A program made the translations under genes and the position numbers. This document shows positions 1-11,538 of a stretch of 64,000 bases of DNA, one piece after another. The DNA lies in assembly GCA_029747015.1 (NCBI GenBank), contig JAKOGI010001563.1:62001-126000 (forward strand), read 5' to 3'. This stretch comes from Carnegiea gigantea (taxonomy: Eukaryota > Streptophyta > Magnoliopsida > Caryophyllales > Cactaceae). Each line of letters opens with the position of its first letter. The first letter of the stretch is position 1. The notes below the pieces were generated by a model. That model was not told where the DNA came from. It searched no databases and saw only the letters and a list, made by a program, of their open reading frames with translations.

Positions 1-124
1 TAACTTCATATCATAGCTTTAAGCTGTCCATAGAGTCACACAGTGCCAAAATAAGGAAGTCAATTGTTAGTCCTCATATGGATCGTCTTATAAGTACACA
101 CATTATGAAATGTGTGTCATGGCA
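1..124 (-). repeat. Copia element D, 3' LTR (partial, runs off window)
   Basis: On the minus strand this begins with TGCCATGACAC directly after a polypurine tract and follows the RNase H region of element D. That is the expected place and start (TG) of a 3' LTR. Only its first 124 bases are in the window. It contains a perfect 8-bp inverted repeat (ACACACAT at 96-103, ATGTGTGT at 110-117). I could not find the partner 5' LTR in the window. Confidence 0.55.
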
Positions 125-127
125 TAA

Positions 128-136
128 CTCCCACTT
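128..136 (-). promoter_or_regulatory. Polypurine tract of copia element D
   Basis: The minus strand reads AAGTGGGAG just before the LTR start. This purine run is the typical plus-strand primer of plant copia elements, and it lies between the RNase H remnant and the LTR. Confidence 0.6.
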
Positions 137-539
137 AGCTGGGCATATCTATCCATTACGTCATGTGAATCGCTAGTCTAGATTTTACCTAAGAATCTAA
201 CTTGAGCCATTAGAGAACATACCAAATGCTAATCTTGATACTTAAGATTTGGCTTTTGGGCTTCAGTATGAAGTCAGATTTTACTTCATATTTAACTCCC
301 AGAGTGTCATCTTAACCTACTAATGTGAGTATAAAATATCATTCATGCACTACCAGTATGATGAATCACTATTGCATAGCTAGCACCAATATAATTTAGT
401 CTCATCCCGCCTGCCACTTAAGTGTCAGGGTGATTACTAGCGTGACTAGATCAATCAGAAGCATATGACTTTTCAATATACCTAACATGCGATAATAAAT
501 TGTGAACATTTAGGAAAAAGAAACATTAATTTTTATTAC

Positions 540-1117
540 ATAAATGCTCTTTATAAAAGAAACTTGTCCATTATATAACAAGATATATCCAAGAACTAAA
601 CCCTACGAAGTCATCAAAGCATATCTAGGAGTCAGTTTAGCCAACAGATCAGCAATCATACTGTTAGTGGGTATATACTTAATGACAATCTCCTTTTATC
701 TTTATAGCGCTTCGCATAAAGGGACAACTCCTCTTAATGTGTTTGGTCTTCTAATGGAGATTAAGATCCTTAGCAAACTGAATGGCACTAGTATTGTTGC
801 ATAATATTTCAATAGGATTATCAACTCTGGGGTTGCACCAAGATTCTAAGGAAATCCCCTAAGACATATTACCTCATGAATGCCAAGGTGACGAGCGAGA
901 TGCTCTATCTCTATAGTCGATAGAGCTATGAAGTCTTGCTTCTTACTGCACCAATATGGCTCCCACACCAAGGGTAAAGACGTATCCTAAAGGTAACATG
1001 ATTCTCTTGACGGCTTGCCAGTGAGTAGATCACATATTACTCTGGTAACAACTTACCAAACCAACTACAAACCAAATTTAGATTGTGTACATAACATAAA
1101 AATATAGAGGACATTAC
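540..1117 (-). pseudogene. Copia element D: RNase H domain, degraded
   Basis: This is the C-terminal RNase H end of a copia polyprotein, which removes RNA from the RNA-DNA hybrid during reverse transcription. Translation of the minus strand in shifting frames shows the family hallmarks in order: a CNNTSAI stretch (CDNTSAI in intact members), a KTKHI stretch, and KYIPTNSMIADLL near the end, as in the tail of plant copia RNase H. Several stops and at least one frameshift break it. It follows the reverse transcriptase at 1118-1967 and precedes the polypurine tract. It is a dead copy. Confidence 0.8.
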
Positions 1118-1967
1118 TCATTTTCTCTTTTCATCATCTATTTTAGGGCATTGGTTAAGACTAAGGGTCAGACTCTTCTCAACTGGAGTGTGTATAGGCT
1201 TGGGATTATGTATCTGAAAATGTTCTGAGACCTTTTTAATATGTGCTTCCTGGCACATACCCAGGAGTTTCTTGGGATGATTTCTGACTATTTTCATGCC
1301 TTTGACATACCTAGCTTCACCTAGATCCTTTATTTCAAAGATAGAGAACATCTAATTCTTAGTAGCTTCGATCATTTCTAAGTTTTTCCCTATCAAAAGT
1401 ATGTCATCAACATATAGGGTAAGAAGCATAATCCCTTGGTTGTCTTCTTGACATATACATAATGGTCCTTGGGAGCCATGGATAAGCTAAGCAAGTAATG
1501 GCTTCATGAAATCCAAAGTACCAAGATCTGGAAGATTGCTTAAAACTATATATAGACCTTTTAAGACGACACACCTTATCCTCTTGACCGTTTGATACAA
1601 AACTAATGGGTTGGTCCTTATAGATCTCTTTTTTAAGGTTATTATTGAGGAAAATAGTGTTTACATTCATTGAGACAACTCTAATTCCAAGTGGCCAATT
1701 AGAGTTAAGAGTAGTTGAGTAGAGGCAGATCTCACAACAGGAGACAAAATCTCTTCGTAGTTAATACCCTCAATTTTGGTAAAGCCCGTCGCCTCTAGAC
1801 GTGCTTTAAATTTGTCAATCGATCCATCTGCTCGACATTTTATCTTAAAAACTAACTTTTTTTCAATAAACGTATGTTGATGTAGAGATCAATAAGCTTC
1901 AAACCTTGTTTCTTGCCATTGAGTCCCTCTCATCTTTCAAGGCATCCATCCACTCTTTGAGATTTGG
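1118..1967 (-). pseudogene. Copia element D: reverse transcriptase, degraded
   Basis: This is the Ty1/copia-type reverse transcriptase (RVT_2 family). Visible blocks in order on the minus strand are: the entry PNLKEW with ERDSMARN near 1960-1920, SIDKFKARLEATGF, the block with FLNNNLKKEIYKDQP then VCRLKRSIYSFKQSSRSWY (1670-1500), the catalytic YVDD box at 1402-1413, and FEIKDLGEARYVKGMKI then LLGMCQEAHIKKVSEHF (1340-1220). Frameshifts separate the blocks and single stops lie within them. The upstream (N-terminal) end stops at 1967, where a B-family LTR begins. The missing gag and integrase portions lie on the same strand from 40641 upward. It is a pseudogene of a once autonomous element. Confidence 0.9.
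1963..1967. other. Target-site duplication TTTGG, left copy (partner 40641-40645)
   Basis: TTTGG stands immediately before the B-family LTR terminus at 1968. The same five bases stand immediately after the B-family LTR terminus at 40640. The copia frame resumes in phase if the intervening 38.7 kb and one copy are ignored. A five-base duplication is the norm for LTR retrotransposon integration. Confidence 0.85.
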
Positions 1968-3221
1968 TGATAGGGCCATAAGTGTCCGGTGGCGTTGTAG
2001 CAAATCAAGGTCGATCCTACAGAGACTAGACCAAGCTACCAGGTTATATTCCCTCAAGATAAGCTAAGCGGATTAAATTTGAGATTGAAATTAAGCTATT
2101 CTACTATCTACTCTAATGGATAAATGTTCTAGGAATTAAGTCAACCAAGAGATTACGTAGTTCAAGAATGGATCAAGCACTTTCTCTTCAATTAGGAAAT
2201 TTCAAGACCAATAATCAAGGTATCATAACCCCCTTTGAAGGCGGAGCGAAATACCAAAATCAAATCAATCATCAATTCTTATGGATTCTCGATTAGTTTG
2301 GGTTCATTAGGTACATGATTATCATTTTAGGTCTCTTAATCGGTAATTCTTTCTTAACATATAACACAATCAAGTCAAATATGGTAATTCTGACATCATA
2401 TTTCACCTTTCAGTACTTCACCTAATATCTGATAAAGGCAAGAAGGCATCAAACTTCTTACAAGCAATTTAAACTCCAGACTTGGTGAAATGAACCCAAC
2501 AATTAAAAAGCGCACAAACATAGGCAAATACAGGTTCAACATCAATCCCAAGTTTTAAAACTACAAACTAACATGAATTACATAATCTAACCAATCAATC
2601 TAGAACGTAACAAATCTAATGGAGAAAAGAGAAGATAATTTCTTAGCCCAAATGCGCGCTTGAATCCGTCGATTGCCAACGCGCTTGCGAATCTCCCTTT
2701 TCTACTTGCTCCCCCTCACTCTAAAAATAGAGTCTAATTCCCAGATAGATGGTGGAATGGATGGAATGACGATAAAAGCGTGCCTTATGTTGCCAAAATC
2801 AAAGTAGCAAACGTCAAACCGCATGGAAAACCAAAGAGACACCCCAAAACAAGCATGCCATGGATCGTAGCAACCACCACGGACAGACAGTGGCAGGCTC
2901 AGCCTTGCTAAATTCCTAAAACTGGTCAATCTGGGTTGACTGTGCATGCTAACCTAGTTTAACCCTGATATATACCTGGTAAACCATGTTCCTTGTGGGT
3001 TCTAGGCTAGTTCTTGAAGGCTCTTTGGCTCCTTCCATCATTCTTTATCTATTTTGTAGACACACTCAGGTTTTCTTAGCTAATTTCTGCAAACTATCAT
3101 CAACACCACCAAACCTGAGCGGTAAATAGAAAAGGGGCATAAAATCACACAGTTAAGCACATTAATCCCCTAAAATGACACCTAAACACTCATGAATCCT
3201 GTGCAAATATGACATTCATCA
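1968..3221 (-). repeat. Family B element B1, 3' LTR
   Basis: This is a 1254-bp LTR in minus orientation: the plus strand starts TGATAGG and ends ATTCATCA. It matches, base for base over long stretches, the plus-orientation LTRs at 31648-32946 and 7562-31472 (interrupted) and the partial LTRs at 6308-7290 and 40082-40640. The ORF-like stretch near 2702-2947 is only open LTR sequence and is not a gene. Confidence 0.88.
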
Positions 3222-3240
3222 GTCCCCCATGCTTAAACCT
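3222..3240 (-). promoter_or_regulatory. Polypurine tract of B1
   Basis: Minus strand reads AAGCATGGGGGAC directly against the LTR terminus at 3221. This is the expected plus-strand priming tract. Confidence 0.65.
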
Positions 3241-5004
3241 TTGCTTGTCCTTAAGCAAACACTAGATAAAACGAACAAAGGGAGATGCATCTAAGACTCA
3301 AAAATATAACCACCTTCCCAAAGTGGGAAACATATAATACATCATAAGCAAGAATATTAATCAATGACAACCCCAATACTACACAATACATTTCAAAATC
3401 AGGAAAAGGTGGATGTTTTCAAAGAAATATACAACCACGAGCTAGATATCAAACTTGATCACTCCCACAGAACGACAAATCACACCATGCAAGTACAAGG
3501 AATTATAGAGCCAAATAGACTAGTAGAACCTCATTTTTGGAGAAACATAGATCACTCCCTCTCATGTGTTTGAAATATGACATAGGTTCACGCAAGACTC
3601 ATTGCAAAGATGCAAACTACCATATGCTTGCCAAGACTCTCAAATTTTGTACCACAAAAAATTCTATGTGCACCTAACAATCAAGCAAACTTTACATAGC
3701 TATAGTGTGGGCAAAAAGGTTTAAGGGAAAGAAGTGGATTAACGAATTTGGGCAGTGTGGAGCTATTTAGCCAATTGACTAGGGAGAAACTAACAAAGCA
3801 TAAGGTAACTATGAAGTTTACCAACACTCCAAAACCCAATAATACATTGAACATACCCCAATTAATCATATAGGAAATGAGTTGACAAAGCAAGGAACTC
3901 AAGCTGTTAACACGCCCAATGCTAGCCACTGATTTTTTTTTGGTTTTATTTTCTTTTTTTTTTTTGGTTTCTTTTTCTTCAATATGACATTTTTTCTTCA
4001 CGTTTTCTTCTTTTTTTGTTTTTTTTGGGAAATGAAATGAAAATATCAATTATTGAAAGGCATAGGGTCATCAATTATCAACTTACAACCTAATATATAT
4101 TTGCAGAACATAAATGAGAGGGAAACACAACTAAATGCTCAATAATGTCAATTTCTCAATAAACCAACATACCTAAGCCACCTCAAACTCAACAACCCCA
4201 AAACCACCCATTACATAGATAAAGTGTTACTCCATACACTCAGCATAAGGGTAGAAATATGTATTTGGCCAAGGGTTAATATGAAGTGATTTGAAAAAGA
4301 TAAGGATAATAGCTCTAAGGGGTGAGCATAGGGGTTAAACATGTAACACAAGGGCATGCTCCTTGGCTTTGTGGCTAAAATTTTCAAAGAAAGAATACCT
4401 CTGTCATATCATCAACTATATACATGCTAATGTGGTTTTGAATAAGAGTCAAGGTAAGTTCTAGATATACAAGTTGGAAGAGTCACATACATGAAAGAAC
4501 ATGAGAGTAAATATAATAAATTAGACCAAATAAGGTTCAAAGTCTCACAGGATATCTATCAAAGTCTCATCTAACTCATAAAATGACTATTATGTACCAA
4601 CTTTAGTGCTAAAGAATCTAGGGGGCAACGTAGTTCTCAATCAAGACAACGGTTAAAACAAGAAATATTCACAAAACCTTTACAAATTTTAGCACCAAAA
4701 AGAATTACACATCAAAAGTTACTCAAGCTTATGAAAACTAGTGTGCCTAGCAAAGCATCATCGGAGGCATTTTAGTCCAATCAACACCATCACTCCATGC
4801 ACCTAGAAATGTAAACCTAAAATGCAACACACCATTGCAAAAGAAAGGAAACCTAAACCTACATGCTCTAACTAGTATGCAAACTGAAAACCAAAATGGA
4901 AAACATGAAACTTCTCTTTCCTCCAATGCTTAGATAAAGCATTATTCAAAGAAAATAAATAAGGAGAAGGGAAAGGGAAAACAAAAGAGAACAATATCAC
5001 CAGG
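3241..5004 (-). other. Family B1 non-coding internal region (3' half)
   Basis: There is no convincing coding sequence here. Long A/T runs (for example near 3940-4030) and many stops occur on both strands. The stretch is homologous to the plus-strand copy at about 34250-35480 and 38964-39136 and to the minus copy at 39137-40081, so it is the 3' non-coding interior of the B family between hairpin and polypurine tract. The 122-codon open frame at 3681-4049 is a low-complexity artefact. Confidence 0.75.
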
Positions 5005-5025
5005 TTAGGTGTTGGATGCACTTAG
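5005..5025 (-). promoter_or_regulatory. Conserved RNA hairpin 1 (copy in B1)
   Basis: In the element's sense (minus strand) the arms are CTAAGTG and CACCTAA around a 7-base loop. Five of seven positions pair. The same hairpin, better paired, lies at the same place (just after the gag-like ORF) in B3, A1, A2 and E. It is followed by CCTGGTGAT and a pyrimidine-rich run. Its role is unknown; an RNA packaging or processing signal is possible. Confidence 0.5.
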
Positions 5026-5086
5026 CTAAGGCCTCCTTATAAATGGGCCAAACGGAGCATCAGCCACTCGATTACAACTTCAAGAC

Positions 5087-6171
5087 TCAGCTCATCACAA
5101 CATACGCCATCAATGCATGCATAAGCTTATCAAACTCGTGGGACCACAATTTAGAAAACAAAAGGTAAAAGGCAATAACCAAAATCACACCAAAGACAAT
5201 AAGAATCCTCTTAACCTTATTAAAAACCTTAGAAAAATCATAGGAAGGAGTAAAGATTGTCGTTAACATGACTTTCCTAGCAAGTTCTCCAGGTACAAAC
5301 TATAAGAACCAATAGAGGGATCATAGCCTCTAAAGTTACCTAGAGACACATAATCATCAACATTCCCATCAAGCATATCAAAAATGTTATCCTTAAAGAC
5401 CAAATCCATAGTAGCATCATAAATCATAGGATTATCAATCAGTGCATTAATGTAATACTCGGGGGAAGGAGAGGGTAATGAACAAAGAGAGGAAGTATGA
5501 GAATGATCAAGGGGATTGGGGAGAACACTAGTACAACCAAGGCTATGAGACTCCTCATGTATAAACACATCACTTGACCCATCCAAAGGAGTTTCAGTTA
5601 GATCATGCACCTTATCTAAAGTACCTTCTAACTTAAAACATGCATCAACAATACTAAACTTAGCAACTCCCTGCAAGGCTCACTTGCCTCAAGCCTCGAG
5701 CCTCGTGCACTGAGCTAAAGGGAAGGATGAATCAGGTAAGGTTAGGAAAACATCAGTATTATCCATGGGTGATGCAAAGTTAGGTTGAGTATAACATGCA
5801 TAATAAGGACACAAATTTATATCATGGTTAGAAGAATTACATAAGTCACACCAAAAAGGAGCATAATAAGATCTAGCATAGAACGCACAAGGATGTGAGA
5901 ATGAATATCTAGAAACACGAATAGCCTTATCAAACTCAAATGAATCCCAAGCAGTCCACTCAAGCAAATACCATGCCTCTTCAACACTTTTACGAAGAAA
6001 ACCCCAATACTCTAAAAGAGCTTGGGTTTTACCAGTCACACCCTCATTAACAATGCCCAAAATTTTTCATTTACTCACACAATAACTACATTGAGCAAGA
6101 AAGATATTCAAACGCCCAAAATGCCTTCAAAATAATTCATGCTCAAACTAAGGGAAATGAAAAATTGCCAT
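5087..6171 (-). pseudogene. Family B1 gag-like zinc-knuckle ORF, broken
   Basis: This is the only coding region of the B1 element. A start at 6171 opens with MAIFHFP and the FEHELF stretch, matching the start of the E-family ORF. In-frame stops follow, then a long open part from 6060. A CCHC zinc knuckle (spacing C-x2-C-x4-H-x4-C) lies at 5809-5850. A stop and frameshift fall near 5680, then an acidic middle part (5676-5263), another frameshift, and a C-terminal block with YDFSKVFNKVKRI and FDKLMHALM (5269-5087). The domain order and C-terminal block match the A and E elements. By the zinc knuckle and the position after the primer site, I infer a nucleocapsid-like role. No protease, polymerase or integrase is present. 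The family is not one I can name. Confidence 0.7.
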
Positions 6172-6286
6172 CATCTTTTTTCTCAATTTTTTTATTTTTT
6201 TAATTTTCATATATTTTATTTTTTTTCAAAGAAAAACAAAGTGATTTGTCAAACCTATCAGGAAAACCCCAATATTTGACACTAGT

Positions 6287-6302
6287 CCCTGACAACGGGC
6301 CA
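6287..6302 (-). promoter_or_regulatory. Primer binding site of B1 (tRNA-Asp type, decayed)
   Basis: Minus strand reads TGGCCCGTTGTCAGGG a few bases from the LTR terminus. It is a mutated form of TGGCGCCGTTGCCGGGG, the common plant site complementary to tRNA-Asp. The copy at 36911 preserves the motif almost fully. Confidence 0.7.
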
Positions 6303-6307
6303 AAAAC

Positions 6308-7290
6308 TGGATAGGATTGCAAGTGCACGATGACGTTGTAGCAAATCAAGGTTGATTTCATAGATACTAGGTCAAGCTACCAGGTTATATTCCCTCAATA
6401 TAGTTAAGAGAATCAAAAATTTGGATGAGAAAACAACTAGAACTAATTTGAATGGGAATAAACATTCAGGAATATACTTCACTATATGACAAACCACTCG
6501 AGCTCATTGCTGCATAACTATCAATCTAAGCCAACTTAGTTTAAAGGATGATATTCAAAGTATTACTAATTTCTCTTATGTTACAGTGAAATACCTAGTA
6601 TCAGTTAGTCCTTTACTTTCATTTTTTTTAATCAATCTAGACTCACTAGGAAAAAGATTACCGCTCATACCCTTTCGAATGACGAATCTTTCTTAAGAAT
6701 TCACACATATAAGTTCGATGTTTAGTTTTCCAATGTCAAGTTTCAACCTTCAGAGCTTCACCCAACATCCCAAATCAAGAAAAAAGATGGCGAGTCAACA
6801 TGCCTACAAATTACAAACCTAAAATCAGATTAAACATGAAATCAACTTAAATCGAACGATTGAAGTGTAGATACTCAAAGCAAATGTATCAATTGGTTCA
6901 CAAATCCCAAATCTGAAAATCTACTCTAACATTATAAGGAAATTTAATTACAAACTGAAAATAAATCTAATTGAGAGATGAGAAAAAGATAGAGAAAGAG
7001 ATGCTTAGTTTTCGTGATGATACGTTGTTTTTTGATGCTTGCCCGATCTATGGTTCGCTTGCAAATCTTCTTGCTCTCTCCTCAAACTATCTCTAAGCTG
7101 GAAGACACTAATGTAGGGTAGTGCATTGGATGGAATAATGATAAAAAAGTGCCTTATATCGCCAAAATCGAAGTAGTGAATGTCAAACCGCGCGGAAAAT
7201 CGAAGAGACACCCCAAAATAATTCCTGCCACGGGCAGATTATGACAGGCTCTGCCTTGCTAAATTCCTAAAACTAGTCAACCTGGGTAGA
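6308..7290 (-). repeat. Family B1, 5' LTR, truncated at outer end
   Basis: The sequence starts TGGATAGG next to the primer site and follows the LTR at 1968-3221 up to about position 2948 of that copy. Homology is then lost. The outer ~270 bp of the LTR are missing or displaced. Confidence 0.75.
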
Positions 7291-7561
7291 TTGAATCAAA
7301 CCAAATGAGAGTAAGTATCCCAACCTATCGGGAAAATTCCGATCAAGTTTTTTGATTGCCACTGATTGATATTCTTGGTCAAACATTAGTGTCTGCACTT
7401 TAATTGCATACGGTTTTGAAATTGAGAGAGTTGGAATCTCTTTTCATGCTATTTGATATTCTTAGGTATTCCTAAAAATATTAATTGCATAGTAAAATTC
7501 CTAAAATGCCATTTAGTCTTTTTTGTGTAGGATTTTGAACATCTTACAGCCATAATTAAAG
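7291..7561. other. Unassigned 270-bp spacer between inverted B copies
   Basis: I see no ORF or repeat match here. The stretch lies between a minus-oriented B LTR ending at about 7290 and a plus-oriented B LTR starting at 7562, so it forms the centre of a large imperfect palindrome. Confidence 0.5.
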
Positions 7562-8589
7562 TGATGGATGTCATATTTGCATAGGATTTCATGAGTTTTT
7601 GGGTGTCATTTTAGGGCATTAGTGTGCTTCATTATGTAATTTATGTTATTATTTCTAGTATTATGCCGGGTTTCGCTTGTTTTGAGAGTGTTTGCAGATT
7701 TGGACCTTATAAGCCAAGTTATATGAGTAGAATGAAGATTTTGAGGCTTTGTGGATTAAAGAGGGTAGCAAAAGAGGACCAAAGACACCCAATATGGACA
7801 CATCGTGGCCAGTATTATGGTACATAAGGTTCTAGGAAGAAGCAACAGATGAATCAAGAGAGAATGAGAGTGGCAGTGACCACCACGGTCTGACCATAGT
7901 GGTCCTTACGCTCCGTGGTACCCTCTTTTCCTCTAAGGCTGCTTGTTTTCTTCATGGTTGTTTGACTTCTAGGAATTTTTGATGTTTGACTTATACGTTC
8001 TTCGCGATAAAAGGCCTGTTTTCAGCTCACTTGATCATCATTCCATCTATTCCACTATCTAGTTAGGAATCAAACTCTATTTTTAGAGTGAGGGAGAGCA
8101 AGTAGAAGAGGGAGATTGCCAAAGAAGCAGGGTTGGGTTTGTATTCAACAGAATCAAGCATGCGTTCGGCTAAGCAATTCTTTTGCTTTTCTTCTTTTTT
8201 TGCATTAGATTTATTGCTTTCTAGATTGATAGATTAGATTTTGTAATTTATGTTAATTTATAGTTTTAAATTAAGGATTGATGTTAAACTTGCAATTGTC
8301 TAAATTCTTGAATTGATTGTTTGGTGCGCTTTTAAACTGTTGGGTTCACTTCGTCAAGTCTGGAGTTTGAATTGCTTGTAAGAAGTTTGATTGCCTTCTT
8401 GCTTGTAGTAGATACTGGGTGAAGTATTGAAAGGTAAAATACAATGTTAGAATCACTAGTTTTAGCTTGATTGCATGATGTTTTGAGAAAGAATTACCAA
8501 TCGAGAAACCTAAAATGATAATCATGTGCCTAATAAACCTAAACTAATCGAGAATCCATGAAAATGGATGATTGATTTGATTTGGGTGT
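7562..8589 (+). repeat. Family B2 LTR, segment 1 of 3
   Basis: This is a plus-orientation B LTR starting TGATGGATGTCATATTTGC. It corresponds to the reverse complement of 3221 down to about 2260. It breaks at 8589 where element C starts, and continues at 12673 and again at 31332. The three segments together give the length of a whole B LTR (about 1.3 kb). Confidence 0.85.
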
Positions 8590-9852
8590 TGATGGGGATC
8601 CCTCAAGGTAGTATGTTTTAGGCATTCAAATGAGTTAAGGTAAATTACATTCAGCAGCCAAAGTCCAATAAAAGACCTATGTTTTGCTGGGAACACAAAC
8701 AGCAGGTCATAGGTTCAAAATAGTGCAGCAACCCAGTTTTGACAATCAAATTACTTAGTTCTTCTTTAGGTTTAAGTCCAATATTTTTCACATTGGTTCC
8801 TTAAGATGTTAACTATCAAGACCAACTAAAAAATTCAAGTTAAATCAGGTGCAAAGTAAAGAACCAAAGCCATTTTGCAAACTATGCTCGATTCTGCCCG
8901 GTTCTGTTTGCTTGGTGATGTAGCCCAACAAAAGTTGATTTAACCTTGTTTTCTTAACAAGGGGGGTTTGTATACATCCTGAGGTTTTCCCCAAGCAAAG
9001 AAATCAAGTCTAAGTCGATTCAAAGAAAGAGAAATTTGATGCACAAAATCGGCTAGAATCGGTTCCTTGCTTCCGATTGGCTCCTTTGGTGGTTACTCCT
9101 TTTTGCCATCCAATCAAGGTCTATCAGCATCATTGGTAGTAAAGAGTAGTTGGAAACACAATCATAAGCACTTTTTGGCCAAGCAAGGTGCACTACCAAT
9201 GGGAATTAGGGAAAGAAAGGCAAGTGAGCTAGGATTGGTTTGCTGTAAAGTACATGTTCCCAGCAGCCTTTTTCTCTCTCCTCCATATGCAAACAGCCTT
9301 GTTAAGTCTAATTGAGAGCTTAGGGATGAATTTAGTCTTTAAACTTTTGCTTAGGTAGACTCATTTCTTGTAATTAGCTTAGTTAAATATGCTCTGCACT
9401 TAAACAGAGTATAAGCTAGTTTTAATCTTAGTTAGAGGTTTCCTAAGTATGAAGAAACCTCTAAACCTTCAAGGCAACCAAGAGGGGACATGTATAAGCA
9501 AGCGTAGAGCTCACTTTGTAAAATAGAAGATTTGAATTTTGAGTGAATGAAAGTTGAGCTTTGCTCCTTTGAGTTTCTTAAAACACTTTACTTGCTTATC
9601 TTAGTAAGGCCGAGTTAGGTGGTGATCAAGTGAGTCTTAACTCTTATTTAGGTGGTGTTTCTATATCCTAATCAAGGTTAAGGGCCCTAAGCTTGTTCCT
9701 GATGGTGATTTCTATGTCCAAGAATCAGTTTAGACACACTCCACTTTGTCATTATTCATTTGGATTCATCCGAATTCAAGTTGAAGTTCTCTTTAAACCT
9801 AGCTAACTTACATTTCCCTTTTGAGTGTGAGTTAAATTGGGCCATGAATACA
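8590..9852 (+). repeat. Element C, 5' LTR
   Basis: It starts TGATGGGGATCCCTCAAGG and ends near ATGAATACA. Long stretches repeat at 11539-12672 in the same orientation, for example the segment with AGTGAGCTAGGATTGG (9225 and 12171). Small open frames inside (9067-9315) recur in the other LTR and are not genes. Confidence 0.75.
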
Positions 9853-9942
9853 TTAACTTTAGTAGCAGATATGAGTTTCTTCTTGGCCTTGAAACTAGCC
9901 CCCATGTCCAAAATCAGTTCCTATACACCCGGTTTCACCATG

Positions 9943-11144
9943 AGTACAATTATGAGTTTGCAAGAGAGAATTGACACTATTTTGAAGAACAACCAAGCTA
10001 TATCAACTTCAAATCAAGAACTTAAGTATTCTAATCAAGAACTCAAAACTCAAAATGAGTATTTGAGAAGACAGCTTGGTGAATTCATGAAAAAAAGCAA
10101 AAGATGCATTCTAGTCCCACCGATTCTATTCATAGTAAGGAGGATAAGGCAGCAAGCAAAGTAAGGGAGAGCCATTTAGAAGGGAAAGAAGAGATCGAAG
10201 GCAACCCACTAACTCTAATGATTTTAGAGTTGAGATTCCTCAATTTGAAGGCAAGCTTAATCCCAATGAGTTTCTAGAATGGTTACACACGGTTGAGCGT
10301 ATCTTTGAATACAAGGAGGCTTCTGAAGACAAGAAGGTCAAGTTGGTTGCCGTTAAGCTCAGAAAATACACCTCACTATGGATGAACTTATGTGCTAAAA
10401 GGGTAAGGAATAGGAAAAGCAAAATCAGAACTTGGGAGAAGATGAAAGCCAAGTTAAAGTCACAGTTTCTACCTACCACTTAGATCCAAGATAGCTATTC
10501 CCAACTCAACAACCTAAACCCAAGGCAGCCTCAATGTTGAAGAATACACACGTGAGTTTGAAAAACTCTTGATCAAGTGTGATATTCAAGAGGTAGAAGA
10601 GCAAACCATACTGAGGTAATTAGGAGGTCTTGAACCAAAGAATGCTCATGTGGTGGAATTGCAACAATATGCAACTTTCGATGAAGTTTGTGCCCTTGCT
10701 CACAAGGTTGAGCAACAAAGATATTCAAGGCCCTTTAAGCATAAGTTTCCTAAACCTCTACCTCAAGACCAACCCTTTAACAAGGGAAGCTCCATTTCTG
10801 TCCCTAAACCCACGACGCCTATTCCTCCTACCCTAGAAAAGAATCAAACTCCACAGCAAAGCCTACCTCCACCAATTAGATCCAAACCCACTCCTTTTGG
10901 CACTAGTAGGTGTTTTAAGTATCAAGGATTTGGACACATAGCTGGGGACTGCACAAACCGAAGAATAATTACACTAGCCGAATGGGAAATAGTAAAGGAG
11001 GAAGAGAATGAGGAGGAAAAGAAACCTTATTTTGAGGAGAATCAAGAGGAAAACCAAGAAGAAGTTGAGGAGAAAGCTGACGAAGGAGAAGTGTTACTTT
11101 TGAGGAAAGTTTCAAGTGGTTGCCAAGGTGATGAGGATGAATAA
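9943..11144 (+). pseudogene. Element C gypsy-type Gag, broken, zinc-knuckle Cys lost
   Basis: This is a Ty3/gypsy capsid-nucleocapsid polyprotein. In order: an N-terminal coiled-coil stretch with repeated NQELK (9943-10090), the capsid core typical of the plant Retrotrans_gag family (FEGKLNPNEFLEWLHTVERI near 10230-10300, then YTSLWMNLCAKR and TWEKMKAKLKSQF, to 10480), the tail with LGGLEPKNAHVVELQQY and FDEVCALAHKVEQQ (10620-10710), a proline-rich linker, and a CCHC knuckle at 10911-10952. The knuckle reads CFKYQGFGHIAGDC, so its second Cys is Tyr. An acidic, Glu-rich tail ends at 11144. Stops and at least one frameshift separate the first and last parts. No pol domains follow. Confidence 0.85.
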
Positions 11145-11526
11145 AGTAAGAACATCAAAGTATGTTTATTGATCATAAATGGAGAAAAAGAGAACACCTT
11201 AGCACCTTTATCCCCCTCTGAATTCCATAGAACAATGAGCGTTCAGACCTTTTTCTTACTTATAGTGAACCATTGCTTACTGTTCAAGATAAGTCCAAAG
11301 GTCCACCTCTAAACTATCCATTAGCCATCCTACTCCATAAATGTTTTAACCATGTTTTTTAGGATGAATTAAAGGTTTGAAGATGTTTTCTAAGACTGAT
11401 TTAAGGAAAATAACTTTCAAGACCAAAAAGGGCTCTTTTGGGTGGTTAGTTATATTTCATCCTAACAGAGTTAAGTTCCCACTTGGACAATGGCTAACTA
11501 GCAAATTTAAGGGCAAATTCTCTTCA
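11145..11526 (+). other. Element C post-gag remnant
   Basis: About 380 bp lie between the Gag stop and the polypurine tract. Translation gives only short frames with no protease or polymerase motif. A polymerase region is therefore absent. Confidence 0.5.
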
Positions 11527-11538
11527 ATAAGGGGAGGA
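11527..11538 (+). promoter_or_regulatory. Polypurine tract of element C
   Basis: AATAAGGGGAGGA directly abuts the TG of the second LTR at 11539. This fits a plus-strand primer. Confidence 0.65.

Noticed and set aside
3681..4049. 122-codon minus-strand open frame
   Set aside because: Lys/Glu-rich start comes from a poly-T/A run and the rest is not kept in the homologous B copies.
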